From the NCBI GenBank assembly GCA_015057865.1, contig SVDH01000010.1:1-64000 (forward strand): a stretch of 64,000 nucleotides of DNA, in the 5' to 3' direction. Below are positions 8,033-16,533 of this stretch, one piece after another (the first letter of the stretch is position 1; each line of letters opens with the position of its first letter). The notes below the pieces were generated by a model. The model saw nothing but the letters and a program-made list of their open reading frames with translations, searched no databases and was not told the origin of the DNA. This DNA is from Lachnospiraceae bacterium (GTDB lineage Bacteria; Bacillota; Clostridia; Lachnospirales; Lachnospiraceae). A program made the position numbers and the translations under genes.

Positions 8033-10870
8033 CTAGATCGGATTCTCTTTGATGTACTCCAGTTCATCTTCAAACTCGCTGCCGAAGAAGTATTTCGGCG
8101 GTGTCAGATCTTCGCCGTTTTGCTTCTTCTCCCAAGCTTCTTTTACCTTCTTCGGTGTTGCGGGCAGATCATAGATCCGTACGCCACACGCATTGTTGAT
8201 CGCGTTAATGATCGGCATATGTGTACATGCCTGGAAGACTTCTGCTGCGCCGCCTGAGCCAAACGGTCCGTCCGGACGCGGATTGTCTTCATAATATTCT
8301 ATTCTAATATCATCCGGGATATCTGTACAGGTCGGAACACCGCAATATGCCATATTATTTGCACGATCTGTCGCATCATAATCCTCGCTCAGCGCAAAGC
8401 CGATGCCATGTGAGATCCGTCCGTAAGCCTGACCGTCGATTGAAAGTCTGTTGCCGATCTTTCCGATGTCAACCGCCTGTGCAAACTTCAGCACAGTTGT
8501 CTTACCGGTTTCCACATCCACTTCAACCAATGCGCATGCAACACCGTAGGTATAGGTTGAGAAACGGTCACCTTCTCCAGTATTCGGATCCTGTGCCGGG
8601 TCATAACCTCTGCCGACTTCATCCGCATGACCACGGTATCTGGTCGGAATGCCTTCCGCTACCATCTCCTCATAGGTACGGTAGGTTCCGTCATCCTTCT
8701 TCATTGCGCCCAGAAGCTTTTCTGCCGCATCGCAGATCGCGCGTCCATTCATATAGTGCGAACGGCTCGCCGCAGACAATCCGGAATCCGGTGCCAGCTT
8801 CGTATCCATGGTTACCTGACGGACTTTCTCCGGATCGATATGAAGCGGTTCAAGTGCCTTTAAGGTCAGTGCCAGTGTACCGATGTCGCCGCCCTGGCCG
8901 AGATCCTGCCAGGTATTGTAGACATTGATATAACCGTCGGCACAAAGCTCCAGATCATTTTCGCAATGATCGATAAATCCCTTTCCGACATTAAATCCGC
9001 CCATACCCATGCCGACGCCGACATGACGGCCTTCCTTCTTCGCCTCATCCGCGATCGCCTTGAACTCATCATAATGCGGTTTCAAAAGTTCCAGAAGCTG
9101 CGGATATGTATAATCATGATATGCTCTGCTGTTGATCGTCAGATCTCCTTCATGCGCCACATTCTTCATGCGGAACTCCCAGGCATCAACGCCTGCCGCC
9201 TCTGCCGCCATATCCGTCAGCGCCTCACTCATCGTATAGATCTGCGGTCCGCCAAATCCACAATATGCGCAGGTAAATGCATGGTTTGAAGCGCCTGCTC
9301 TCGCCAATGCCTTTACATTCGGAATGTTATAGCCCTGGAACGGCACTGAGATCAGGTTACCAAACGCGATCGACGCCGTTCCTGCATATGCGCCGTGATC
9401 CTGAACGACATCAAATTCCACGCCCTGGATCTTTCCGTCTGCATCGCAGGCCAGACGGCCGTTGGAAAAAGTACCGGACCGTTTACCTGTCATATGCATA
9501 TGTTCTTCATAGGTCAGTGTCATGGAGCATGGCATATCCAGTGCCATGACTGCCACACCCGCGATCGCGAAAATATTTGAGATCGTGGAATAACCGAAGC
9601 ATCCGCCAGCCGGATTGTCGATCATACGGATCTTTTCCGGATCCATGCCGATCGCCGGCGCCAGCTCATCCCGGCATCCGTACAGATCATGGGTCTTACT
9701 CATGATCGTCAGCATCCCGTCTTCATCCCAGTAGCCCTGGAAGACATCCGGCTCAATCGTCAGGTGGGGCTGACGCTGTGAATGCCAGCTGCCTTCAACT
9801 ACAATATCCGCATCCTCAAAGATCTCCTCTGTATCCTCACCCTTATAAAGCGGTGCAAACAGATACTGATTCGGAATGTTCGGGTAAAGCTGCAGTGCTC
9901 CCGGCATAGAAGATTCCAGTACGCTCATATAGGATGGCAGGATCTCCAGATCTGCCTTTACCTTTTTCGCTGCCTCTCTGGCGATCTCTGTCGAAACCGC
10001 TGCCACGACTGCGTATACATCACCACGTCGGTTGATCACATCTTCCGCGATAACAGGGAACTTCGGTGCGCCCTGTCCTTTCTGACGCGGTACAACTGCC
10101 GGGAATGAAATATCATTGGAGCCCTGCACGTCTGCTGCTGTTAAGACCTTAATAACGCCCGGTATCGCTTCTGCTTCCGATACATCGATGCTCTTGATCT
10201 TTGCATGCGGCACGCCTGCCATAACAGGTGCCAGATACGCAACGGTTCCCGGCATCTTCAAAGCAACATCATCACCATAATCCGTCAGACCGCAGACCTT
10301 TGCGAGCGCAGTCGGACGTGGCATCTCGCTGCCGTACAGGTCTTCACCCTCTTTCGGCTTCCAGGTAATGTCTTCGATGGTTTTCTCGCCGCGCATCACA
10401 GCCGCCGCATCCATGACGCCGTCGATCAGCTGCTTGTATCCGGTACACCGGCAGACATTATGATTCTTTGCAAACCATTCCCGCACCTCTTCTCTCGTCG
10501 GGTCCGGATTGACCATCAGAAGGCCATACGCCGACATGATAAAGCCCGGCGTACAAAAACCGCACTGCGCGCCGCCGTTTTTGATCCATGCCACCTGGAT
10601 CGGATGCAGGTTCCAGGGCGTTCCAATGCCTTCGATCGTAATGACCTCCGCGAAATCCGGGACCTTTGTCATCTTCACGATACAGGATCTTACTACTTTT
10701 TTATCCAGGACAACCGTACATGCGCCACAGACACCTTTCTCACAACCAACCTTTGTTCCGGTCAGACCAAGGCGGCGCAGGACATGTACCAGCGTATCCT
10801 TTTCGGGATCATAGACGACGTATCGCTGTACGCCGTTGATCACAAGGGATTTTCTTGATATTTTTGCCAT
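8033..10870 (-). CDS. Molybdopterin aldehyde oxidoreductase (Mop/xanthine dehydrogenase family), single chain
   Basis: 945 residues in one chain, as in Desulfovibrio Mop. A plant-type [2Fe-2S] domain (GCEKGVCGACTVV, C43/C48/C51/C63) is followed by the helical second [2Fe-2S] domain (QCGFCTPG and VCRCTGY, C103/C106/C140/C142) and then the large Moco domain. The C-terminal GSGGAAEVFQA should hold the catalytic glutamate. There is no FAD domain, so electrons must leave to a separate partner, perhaps the neighbouring flavin/CCG protein. Expected reaction: aldehyde + H2O to carboxylate + 2e-. Substrate unknown; the upstream alcohol dehydrogenase would supply aldehydes. No in-frame TGA is seen. Confidence 0.88.
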   Translation of the reverse strand: MAKISRKSLVINGVQRYVVYDPEKDTLVHVLRRLGLTGTKVGCEKGVCGACTVVLDKKVVRSCIVKMTKVPDFAEVITIEGIGTPWNLHPIQVAWIKNGGAQCGFCTPGFIMSAYGLLMVNPDPTREEVREWFAKNHNVCRCTGYKQLIDGVMDAAAVMRGEKTIEDITWKPKEGEDLYGSEMPRPTALAKVCGLTDYGDDVALKMPGTVAYLAPVMAGVPHAKIKSIDVSEAEAIPGVIKVLTAADVQGSNDISFPAVVPRQKGQGAPKFPVIAEDVINRRGDVYAVVAAVSTEIAREAAKKVKADLEILPSYMSVLESSMPGALQLYPNIPNQYLFAPLYKGEDTEEIFEDADIVVEGSWHSQRQPHLTIEPDVFQGYWDEDGMLTIMSKTHDLYGCRDELAPAIGMDPEKIRMIDNPAGGCFGYSTISNIFAIAGVAVMALDMPCSMTLTYEEHMHMTGKRSGTFSNGRLACDADGKIQGVEFDVVQDHGAYAGTASIAFGNLISVPFQGYNIPNVKALARAGASNHAFTCAYCGFGGPQIYTMSEALTDMAAEAAGVDAWEFRMKNVAHEGDLTINSRAYHDYTYPQLLELLKPHYDEFKAIADEAKKEGRHVGVGMGMGGFNVGKGFIDHCENDLELCADGYINVYNTWQDLGQGGDIGTLALTLKALEPLHIDPEKVRQVTMDTKLAPDSGLSAASRSHYMNGRAICDAAEKLLGAMKKDDGTYRTYEEMVAEGIPTRYRGHADEVGRGYDPAQDPNTGEGDRFSTYTYGVACALVEVDVETGKTTVLKFAQAVDIGKIGNRLSIDGQAYGRISHGIGFALSEDYDATDRANNMAYCGVPTCTDIPDDIRIEYYEDNPRPDGPFGSGGAAEVFQACTHMPIINAINNACGVRIYDLPATPKKVKEAWEKKQNGEDLTPPKYFFGSEFEDELEYIKENPI

Positions 10871-10883
10871 AGTTTTTCCCCCA

Positions 10884-11987
10884 TTAATCCATACAAAGAA
10901 CTGCCTTCAGCACTTTTCCTTCTTTCGTATCTGCAAATGCCTGATTGATATCCTCAAAATCATAATACTGTATCAGCTTGTCAAATGGGAACATTCCTTT
11001 TCTGTAATAATCCAGAAGCTGCGGGATAAAGATCTTCGGATTGGAGCATCCTTCCACGACACCTGCCAGAGTCTTTCCAAGTCCCATCAGTTCTTCTTCT
11101 ACGTGAATGGTCAGCTCCTGCGTTGCGCCGAGAACGACACAGGTACCAAGCGGACGCGTGCAGTTTAAGCTCTGTCTTACGATCGCGCCGATTCCTGTAC
11201 AGTCGATCGCATAATGCGTGCCCATGCCATCGGTCATATCCTTGACAACAGTCGGCACATCCGGGATCATTTTTGAATTGATCGCATCCGTCGCGCCAAG
11301 CTCGATCGCCAGATCCAGACGGGACTGTACGACATCACACGCGATGATCTTGGTACAGCCGGCAATCTTTGCTGCCATCACAGCACTTAACCCCACCGGA
11401 CCGCATCCTGTGATGATGATTGAACTGTCCGGTCCCGGACGCAGGAAATTCAATACTGCTCCTGCACCGGTCTGGATGCCGCATCCCATCGGTGCAACCA
11501 TCTTCAGATCGATATCGTCTGCTACCGGAATCAGGTTGTTGACATGTACGACCGCATGTGTCGCAAACGCACCCTGTCCGAAGAACGAGGATACAAATGT
11601 ATCATCTTTTAACAGACGTTTGGTATTGTCATACTGTACGCCGGAGAAATTCAGCCGGCGGTTTTCTTTGCAGCCATATGGTTTTCCCGTCCGGCAGGCT
11701 TCGCATACGCCACATGAGCCAAACGAAAAACCAACCCGGTCACCCGGTGCAAATTCCGTCACACCCGGTCCAATCTTCTCGATCACGCCACAGCCCTCAT
11801 GGCCAAACACTGCCGGCAACGGAACCGGAATGATCTGGTTTCTTGCCACATCATCCGTATGACAAACGCCGCACGCGGTTACTTTAACAAGTACTTCTCC
11901 CTGTTTTGGATCATTCAATTCCAGTTCCGTAATCTGAAAGGGATCGCCCTGTTTTTCAATTAATGCCGCCTTTATTTTCATAAACAT
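10884..11987 (-). CDS. Zinc-dependent alcohol dehydrogenase (aryl-alcohol dehydrogenase-like MDR)
   Basis: 367 residues of the medium-chain dehydrogenase family. Zn ligands are visible in CGVCHTDD and GHEGCGVIE, the structural zinc lobe in SCGVCEACRTGKPYGC, and the NAD-binding GCGPVGLSAVMAA. The size and the motif set resemble XylB-type aryl- or allyl-alcohol dehydrogenases. It lies 13 nt upstream of the aldehyde oxidoreductase, suggesting alcohol to aldehyde to acid conversion. The track start at 11987 (MFMKIK) has AAAGGA only 4 nt away; ATG 11981 (MKIKAAL) is equally likely. A hairpin upstream separates it from the symporter genes. Confidence 0.85.
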   Translation of the reverse strand: MFMKIKAALIEKQGDPFQITELELNDPKQGEVLVKVTACGVCHTDDVARNQIIPVPLPAVFGHEGCGVIEKIGPGVTEFAPGDRVGFSFGSCGVCEACRTGKPYGCKENRRLNFSGVQYDNTKRLLKDDTFVSSFFGQGAFATHAVVHVNNLIPVADDIDLKMVAPMGCGIQTGAGAVLNFLRPGPDSSIIITGCGPVGLSAVMAAKIAGCTKIIACDVVQSRLDLAIELGATDAINSKMIPDVPTVVKDMTDGMGTHYAIDCTGIGAIVRQSLNCTRPLGTCVVLGATQELTIHVEEELMGLGKTLAGVVEGCSNPKIFIPQLLDYYRKGMFPFDKLIQYYDFEDINQAFADTKEGKVLKAVLCMD

Positions 11988-12012
11988 TCTTTCCTTTCTC
12001 TTTGTTTATAAT

Positions 12013-12054
12013 GAAAAGTCCGGAATTCCCCCTCTGGGAAATTCCGGACTTTTC
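12013..12054 (-). terminator. Long hairpin between symporter genes and alcohol dehydrogenase
   Basis: GAAAAGTCCGGAATT pairs with AATTCCGGACTTTTC around a short loop with further CCC/GGG pairing. On the minus strand it ends CTTTTCATT, so it may be a weak or partial terminator that lowers read-through from the transporter into the dehydrogenase/oxidoreductase genes. Confidence 0.6.
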
Positions 12055-12126
12055 ATCCACAGGAAGTGCTGTCTTATTTCATTTCCGTTCTAAACAGACT
12101 TCGTACTTCCCAGATCATCACGGATC

Positions 12127-12243
12127 CTACTCGACGGTCTCTCCGCGTTCTTTTTTCTTTTTGTAGGCAACGATGCCCAGAATCAGGCATACGACCATTA
12201 CGCCTATAAGATATAATGCTACGAAGGTATCTACTGGTTGCAT
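12127..12243 (-). CDS. 38-residue single-pass membrane protein (symporter accessory candidate), absent from ORF track
   Basis: Read directly from the minus strand: MQPVDTFVALYLIGVMVV... followed by CLILGIVAYKKKKERGETVE and TAG. The ATG has a textbook AGGAGGGATGAT ribosome site. One hydrophobic helix of about 20 residues is followed by a Lys-rich cytoplasmic tail (positive-inside). It follows the 56-residue membrane protein by 1 nt and the Na+/solute symporter by about 200 nt, so it is probably co-translated. Very small proteins annotated as symporter accessory proteins are known beside SSS transporters; membership here is inference. Confidence 0.7.
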   Translation of the reverse strand: MQPVDTFVALYLIGVMVVCLILGIVAYKKKKERGETVE

Positions 12244-12244
12244 A

Positions 12245-12415
12245 TCATCCCTCCTGTTTTTCTCCTCTTAACTCTCTTAACTCATTTAATACGCGAACCT
12301 CTTCGTCACCATCATCAAGATGACGGCCCATGCCTTTGAAGACCGCATGTACGATCAAATTCGCAACCAGGCATACGGCCAGACCACCGACGATGTCAAT
12401 AATTATCCAATTCAT
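12245..12415 (-). CDS. 56-residue membrane protein downstream of symporter
   Basis: The ATG at 12415 (MNWIIIDIVGG) has AGGAGG 6 nt upstream, so the longer track start (12439) is unlikely. One transmembrane segment (IIIDIVGGLAVCLVANLIVHAVF) is followed by a charged tail ending RELRGEKQEG. It lies 33 nt after the symporter stop and 1 nt before the 38-residue gene. The three-gene arrangement suggests small subunits or assembly factors of the symporter. No named family is recognised with certainty. Confidence 0.7.
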   Translation of the reverse strand: MNWIIIDIVGGLAVCLVANLIVHAVFKGMGRHLDDGDEEVRVLNELRELRGEKQEG

Positions 12416-12448
12416 ACTCTTGCCTCCTATTTCAACCATTCAAAAGCA

Positions 12449-13978
12449 TTAAGCATTCATTTTTGCTTTCAGAGCTGCAAGCTCTTCTTTTTCTGCTTTT
12501 TCCATATCTTTCATCTGGCGAAGGAGTCCCTTTTCCCAACCCGGCATAACTGCCAGCAGGATTGCTCCCAGGCCAAGAGATACGAATGCGACCGGCCAGA
12601 ACGGAAGGGTGAACAGACCTGCCCACGGAGGACAAGCGAAGGTCCACCAGAAGTTCACGGCCGTACATACAATTACCGTGATCCACGCCGCCTTTCGATT
12701 GATCCTCCAACACATTCCGAACATATAGTTGACCATGATCGGCATGGAAATAGCAAAGCACCACATAAACAGAGTGATCAGAAGCGAAACCTTCATCGCC
12801 GGAAGGAGACATGCCAGTAACAGAACAATGATGCAGCCACGGCTGATTCCCAGGTAACCTTTATCACCCGGCTTTTTGTTTACGATCGGGCAGATCAGGT
12901 CATCGATGATAACCTGTGAGGTTGCCAGAAGCATACCGGAACCGGTGGACAGAAGCGCCGCCAGAAGCGATACGATCAACAGACCGATCATGATCTGCGG
13001 CAGAGCCTGCAGTGCCAGGTTTGATACCGCCAGAAGCGGGGTGTCTGCTGCGATCGACGGAATCGACTGTGCAATAACAGAGAGGATTACGAAGGGCAGG
13101 CAGGCTGCAGTATTGATCAAACCACCGATCAGAGCGCCGCGGCGCATGGAGTGGTTGTCTTTTACTGCCATAACCGGCTGATACATACACTGCTCAGATG
13201 ATACTGACAGGACATGCTGTACGATCATCGGAATAGCTACATTCATCAATACAACCGGGGTCAGATGGAATATGTTGGTATGCCATTCATTCCCACTTGC
13301 TGCAAGTGCTGCATAAACGCCGGCTGCTCCGTCCTGAACATTATGAATCGCTACGGAAACAGCGATATAAGCGCCGACGATCAGTACGATCGCATTGATA
13401 ACGCCCATGTAAGAAGCCTGCAGGATGCCGCCGAACAAAACGTAGATCAGCATCAGTGCTCCGGCAATGATTACACACCAGGGTGCAAATGCAAGCCGGC
13501 CGGCTGTCAGAGCGTAAATACAGGTCGCTGTTCCCAGAAGCTCGGACATCGTAATACCAAGCCATCCAGCCGGTGAAAGCGACGTATTAACAACCTTCAT
13601 TTTGGATCCGAACAGTTTTTCTGTTGCCTGCGGGAAGGTAACAATTCCATATCTGCTGTTCAGCTTACGGAACCAAGGCGCGATAAAGAGCAGGAAAATC
13701 GGTACGAACACACCACCGCCGAGGATGCCCCACCATGCAACTGCTGCACCCATTCCGAACTGCTGCTCGATCAGAGCTGTCGTGTGACCGCCGCCCAGCG
13801 GAGCCAGGGTAAAGGCACACATGAAAGCGATCCAGCCGATCTGTCCCGATGCCGTAAAGAAGCTTTTTCCGGAACCACCGTCACCTGTAGCCGCATTTCT
13901 TTGTTTTCTTATGGATATCGTGCCGAAAAGAACACTGAAAAATCCAAAGTATATAACCGCAAATAAAATAGGTATCAT
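12449..13978 (-). CDS. Sodium:solute symporter family transporter (SSS)
   Basis: About 509 residues with 13 or so hydrophobic segments. The FTLAPLGGGHTTALIEQQFGMG region and the alternating helices fit the SSS (LeuT-fold) family. The start is moved to ATG 13978 (MIPILFAV) because GGAGGG lies 9 nt upstream; the track start at 14008 lacks this. It would import an organic solute with Na+. Because it heads the stretch leading to alcohol dehydrogenase and aldehyde oxidoreductase, it may bring in their substrate (inference). A tandem palindrome upstream may be its operator. The C-terminal tail is rich in Lys, Glu and Ala. Confidence 0.82.
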   Translation of the reverse strand: MIPILFAVIYFGFFSVLFGTISIRKQRNAATGDGGSGKSFFTASGQIGWIAFMCAFTLAPLGGGHTTALIEQQFGMGAAVAWWGILGGGVFVPIFLLFIAPWFRKLNSRYGIVTFPQATEKLFGSKMKVVNTSLSPAGWLGITMSELLGTATCIYALTAGRLAFAPWCVIIAGALMLIYVLFGGILQASYMGVINAIVLIVGAYIAVSVAIHNVQDGAAGVYAALAASGNEWHTNIFHLTPVVLMNVAIPMIVQHVLSVSSEQCMYQPVMAVKDNHSMRRGALIGGLINTAACLPFVILSVIAQSIPSIAADTPLLAVSNLALQALPQIMIGLLIVSLLAALLSTGSGMLLATSQVIIDDLICPIVNKKPGDKGYLGISRGCIIVLLLACLLPAMKVSLLITLFMWCFAISMPIMVNYMFGMCWRINRKAAWITVIVCTAVNFWWTFACPPWAGLFTLPFWPVAFVSLGLGAILLAVMPGWEKGLLRQMKDMEKAEKEELAALKAKMNA

Positions 13979-14089
13979 ACTTTTCAATCCCTCCAATAAT
14001 ATTGTCATTATTTACATCGAGTTATCAAAACATCTCTCCCTCTTTTATCACCTCCACCATTTTCCTCTACTCTTAGATACGTTCTCACT

Positions 14090-14110
14090 GTTTATAAACA
14101 GTTTATAAAC
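14090..14110. promoter_or_regulatory. Tandem palindrome upstream of the symporter operon (operator candidate)
   Basis: Two copies of the perfect 10-bp palindrome GTTTATAAAC, separated by one base, about 110 bp upstream of the symporter ATG. Tandem palindromes in this position suggest binding of a dimeric regulator. No regulator gene is adjacent. Confidence 0.45.
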
Positions 14111-14170
14111 TTTCCAGAAATTATTACAGCGAACATACTCGATGAGGGCATCAAGTTTTTTCATGCCGAC

Positions 14171-14206
14171 AAAAAAGGTCTGCCGCAAAAATGCGACAGA
14201 CCTTTA
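14171..14206 (-). terminator. Terminator after isochorismatase-like gene
   Basis: On minus: GGTCTGTCGCA-TTTT-TGCGGCAGACC followed by TTTTTT, a strong Rho-independent terminator 23 nt after the stop codon of the isochorismatase-like gene. Confidence 0.85.
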
Positions 14207-14228
14207 TCTGAAAAACATATTTTTCTCT

Positions 14229-14828
14229 TTACTGTTCTAATTCCCCCAGGATTTCATCACAGCTCATCGCACGGCCAAAGATATCCATGTTGGCGATTGT
14301 CGCCGCCTGTGCTTCCGGCGTATGTGCCGAGCAGACATCCGTTCCAAGGACCACCTTATAATCCCTGAAAAACGCGTCCCGGATTGTTGACTCGCAGCAG
14401 ATATTGGTCACAGTCCCGCAGACAATGATCGTATCCACAGGCTGTTCCATGCCACGGATATTTTTGAGGATGATCTCCAGATCCGTCTGATAAAACGCGG
14501 AAAACCGGCGTTTTCGAATGATATGCTCTCCGGGTTCCGGTTTTAATTCATCGATGATCTCAATCCCTTCCGTGCCTTCCCGCATGCCGGCTTCTTTGAG
14601 CCACGGCTGGCCGATCACCTCCATCGGACAGAATACGGCATCCGTGATCTGCTGGGTGTAGATCACCGGTATTCCCAGCTCTCTACAGCATTTGATCAAC
14701 CGCTGGATCTGCGGAATCTGCCCCTTTGCGTCTTTGACTTCCATGATCGCGCCTTCGCGCACAAAATCATTTTGCATATCCACAACGATCAGCGCGCAGC
14801 GGTCTTTATTCAACGTCCAGATTGGCAT
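14229..14828 (-). CDS. Cysteine hydrolase, isochorismatase/nicotinamidase superfamily
   Basis: 199 residues. The catalytic triad is visible: Asp in ALIVVDMQNDF, Lys in IIRKRRFSAF, and Cys in VTNICCEST with the usual cis-peptide region before it. Members hydrolyse amides or vinyl ethers (nicotinamide, ureidoacrylate, N-carbamoyl compounds, isochorismate); the substrate cannot be chosen here. It is transcribed alone and ends at a strong terminator. The RBS GAGGGAA precedes the ATG. No pathway partner is adjacent. Confidence 0.85.
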   Translation of the reverse strand: MPIWTLNKDRCALIVVDMQNDFVREGAIMEVKDAKGQIPQIQRLIKCCRELGIPVIYTQQITDAVFCPMEVIGQPWLKEAGMREGTEGIEIIDELKPEPGEHIIRKRRFSAFYQTDLEIILKNIRGMEQPVDTIIVCGTVTNICCESTIRDAFFRDYKVVLGTDVCSAHTPEAQAATIANMDIFGRAMSCDEILGELEQ

Positions 14829-14887
14829 GGCTTTCCCTCGCTTTCTTCTCTAAAACTTATACTTTTTAAGATGCACCAGGTATATCA

Positions 14888-15064
14888 ATTCTCATTACAT
14901 GCCACGAAAAAACAAAACTTGATTTTCTCGATTTTTCTCTGCCGCTTATTCACTCGGTCTCCGCGGGATGACAGGTTTGCACCCGTCTCCGACCTCGTTG
15001 CTATGCTCGAAAAATCTTCGAAAACACTGCGAAAATTGTTTTTTTGTAACATGTAATTGAGAAT
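14888..15064. repeat. 177-bp imperfect foldback element with ~30-bp terminal inverted repeats
   Basis: The left end ATTCTCATTACATG...AAAAAACAA is matched in inverted orientation by the right end (ATTCTCAATTACATG...AAAAAAACAA on the other strand), with one bulge and few mismatches. Further in, GATTTTTC pairs with GAAAAATC, and short GC helices (GGTC/GACC, CGGG/CCCG) occupy the apex. It could be a MITE/REP-like element or a structured RNA. No transposase is present. Confidence 0.55.
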
Positions 15065-15112
15065 ATGACATACCAGATTGCTGTATCATCACTTTTTCGT
15101 AAAGAGAGCACT

Positions 15113-15264
15113 AGTGTTTCAAGAAGGTTACAAGGTTTCAGAGAGGGCAAAATTTATTATCCACAATAAATTTTGGGTGAATAGGAGTGGCGTTTTTATC
15201 AAAAAACGGCAACGACTATGAGGTGTACCTCTCAGAAACCGCAGAAAGCTTTTTTAGAAACACT
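15113..15264. repeat. 152-bp nested inverted-repeat element
   Basis: Outer arms AGTGTTTC/GAAACACT enclose GGTTTCAGAGAGG/CCTCTCAGAAACC (12 of 13 pairs). Inside are a perfect 11-bp hairpin (CAAAATTTATT/AATAAATTTTG) and CGTTTTT-ATCA-AAAAACG. A GAGGT/ACCTC hairpin competes with the second arm. The order of helices is that of a branched structure, not a simple terminator. Confidence 0.55.
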
Positions 15265-15335
15265 TCGCGAACGGCAAGAAAAAGGATGTGCAGCAACTGT
15301 GTGGCATATCTTAAAGCAATGTTAAAACGTATAGA

Positions 15336-16481
15336 TTACCGAAACAATTTGAAAAATGCCCTCATATCCTCTGTCAGCAATTTGGGCTGCTCCAACGCCG
15401 GGAAATGTCCGCCGCATGGCATCACATTCCACTGCACCAGGTTGTAATGCTTCTCGGCCCAGCTTTTCGGCCGGTTGAACGGATCCTTCGGGAAAAATGC
15501 AACCCCCGTCGGAGACTTGATCTGCGGATCAGGCGCACCCCAGTGCAACTCCGGATTGTGAAACGATTCATAATACAATCTGGCTGCAGAAAATATGCTG
15601 TTCGTCGCCCAGTAAAACATGATGATCGTCAGCAGCTTATCCTTTGTATAAACAGACTCCAGATCGCCGCCGCAGTCACTCCAGGTCCTGAATTTCTCAA
15701 TAACCCATGCAGCAAATCCGGCAGGCGAATCACACTGCGCCACAGTCAGGGAATCCGCTTTGGTCTCCATGATCAGGTGATAAGCACCTTCCATGAAATC
15801 AAACTCCATCTGTCTCTGACATGCCTCCATATCCTCCGGCGGCAGTTCGTCGATCATCGGGACCGGCAGATTTGCGTAGTTTAAATGGATCGCGCATACC
15901 TGCTCCGGATAACGGGTCCCGAGTCTTGCACAGATCATCGAACCCCAGTCACCACCCTGTGCGCCATAAGAAGGATAGCCCAATGCTTCCGTCATCAGTA
16001 CATGCACAGCCTGCGCCATCCGGTCCGCACCCCATCCCGGGTCTTTCGGATGTCCGCTGAACCCGAATCCCGGCAGATCCGGGATCACAACATCAAAGCT
16101 GTCCGACGGGTCCCCTCCATAGGCGGCCGGATCCGTCAGTGGTCCGATCATTTCGAAAAACTCATAGCTTGCGCCGGGCCAGCCGTGCAGCAGTAAAAGC
16201 GGAAACGGATTCTCCCCTTTTCCCCTTACATGCCAGAAGCGGATATCGACACCATCGATCTCTACGATATAAGAAGGCCATTTGTTCAGCTCTGCCTCCC
16301 ATTTGCGCCAGTCATAAACATATTGCCAGTAAGCACAAATCTCCCTGATATAATCAATGTTCGATCCGTATTCCCAGCCGGACCCCCGTATCGGTTCCGG
16401 CCATCTGGTCCGGCCCAGACGGAATTTCAGATCTTCGAGCACCTCTTCCTCTACATGGATCGTATATGGTCTGACTTCCAT
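15336..16481 (-). CDS. Epoxide hydrolase-family alpha/beta hydrolase
   Basis: 381 residues. The N-terminal EHN region (RPYTIHVEEEVLEDLKFRLGRTRWPEP) leads into an alpha/beta hydrolase fold. HGWPGASYEF is the oxyanion loop, GGDWGSMICARLG carries the nucleophile Asp, and CGGHFPALEQP holds the catalytic His. The family opens epoxides to diols through an ester intermediate at Asp; many bacterial members have unknown natural substrates. No signal peptide, so cytoplasmic. It starts at ATG 16481 with GGAGG upstream, followed upstream by nitroreductase and DsrE-like genes on the same strand. Confidence 0.85.
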   Translation of the reverse strand: MEVRPYTIHVEEEVLEDLKFRLGRTRWPEPIRGSGWEYGSNIDYIREICAYWQYVYDWRKWEAELNKWPSYIVEIDGVDIRFWHVRGKGENPFPLLLLHGWPGASYEFFEMIGPLTDPAAYGGDPSDSFDVVIPDLPGFGFSGHPKDPGWGADRMAQAVHVLMTEALGYPSYGAQGGDWGSMICARLGTRYPEQVCAIHLNYANLPVPMIDELPPEDMEACQRQMEFDFMEGAYHLIMETKADSLTVAQCDSPAGFAAWVIEKFRTWSDCGGDLESVYTKDKLLTIIMFYWATNSIFSAARLYYESFHNPELHWGAPDPQIKSPTGVAFFPKDPFNRPKSWAEKHYNLVQWNVMPCGGHFPALEQPKLLTEDMRAFFKLFR

Positions 16482-16533
16482 AGGCAGCCTCCTCCGTATT
16501 TTACAAATCTTCAGGAGCGGTCAAACATTCTTT

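Larger units (their letters stand above)
14829..15335. other. Gene-free 0.5-kb stretch rich in foldback structure
   Basis: No convincing gene is seen. The GTG-start ORF at 15187 runs antisense into the epoxide hydrolase end and has no family resemblance. The stretch instead contains two consecutive inverted-repeat elements, listed separately. No clear terminator for the epoxide hydrolase was found. Confidence 0.6.

Noticed and set aside
8347-10858. Long plus-strand ORFs (193, 217 residues) inside the aldehyde oxidoreductase gene
   Set aside because: Antisense shadows of a well-supported 945-residue enzyme; translations look non-protein-like (rich in His, Arg, Cys).
783-10870. Selenocysteine in the molybdenum-enzyme cluster
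   Set aside because: All frames run without internal TGA, and cysteine is present at the places where related proteins may have selenocysteine.
15187-15447. 86-residue GTG-start ORF
   Set aside because: Its second half is antisense to the epoxide hydrolase and its first half lies in inverted repeats; no family resemblance.
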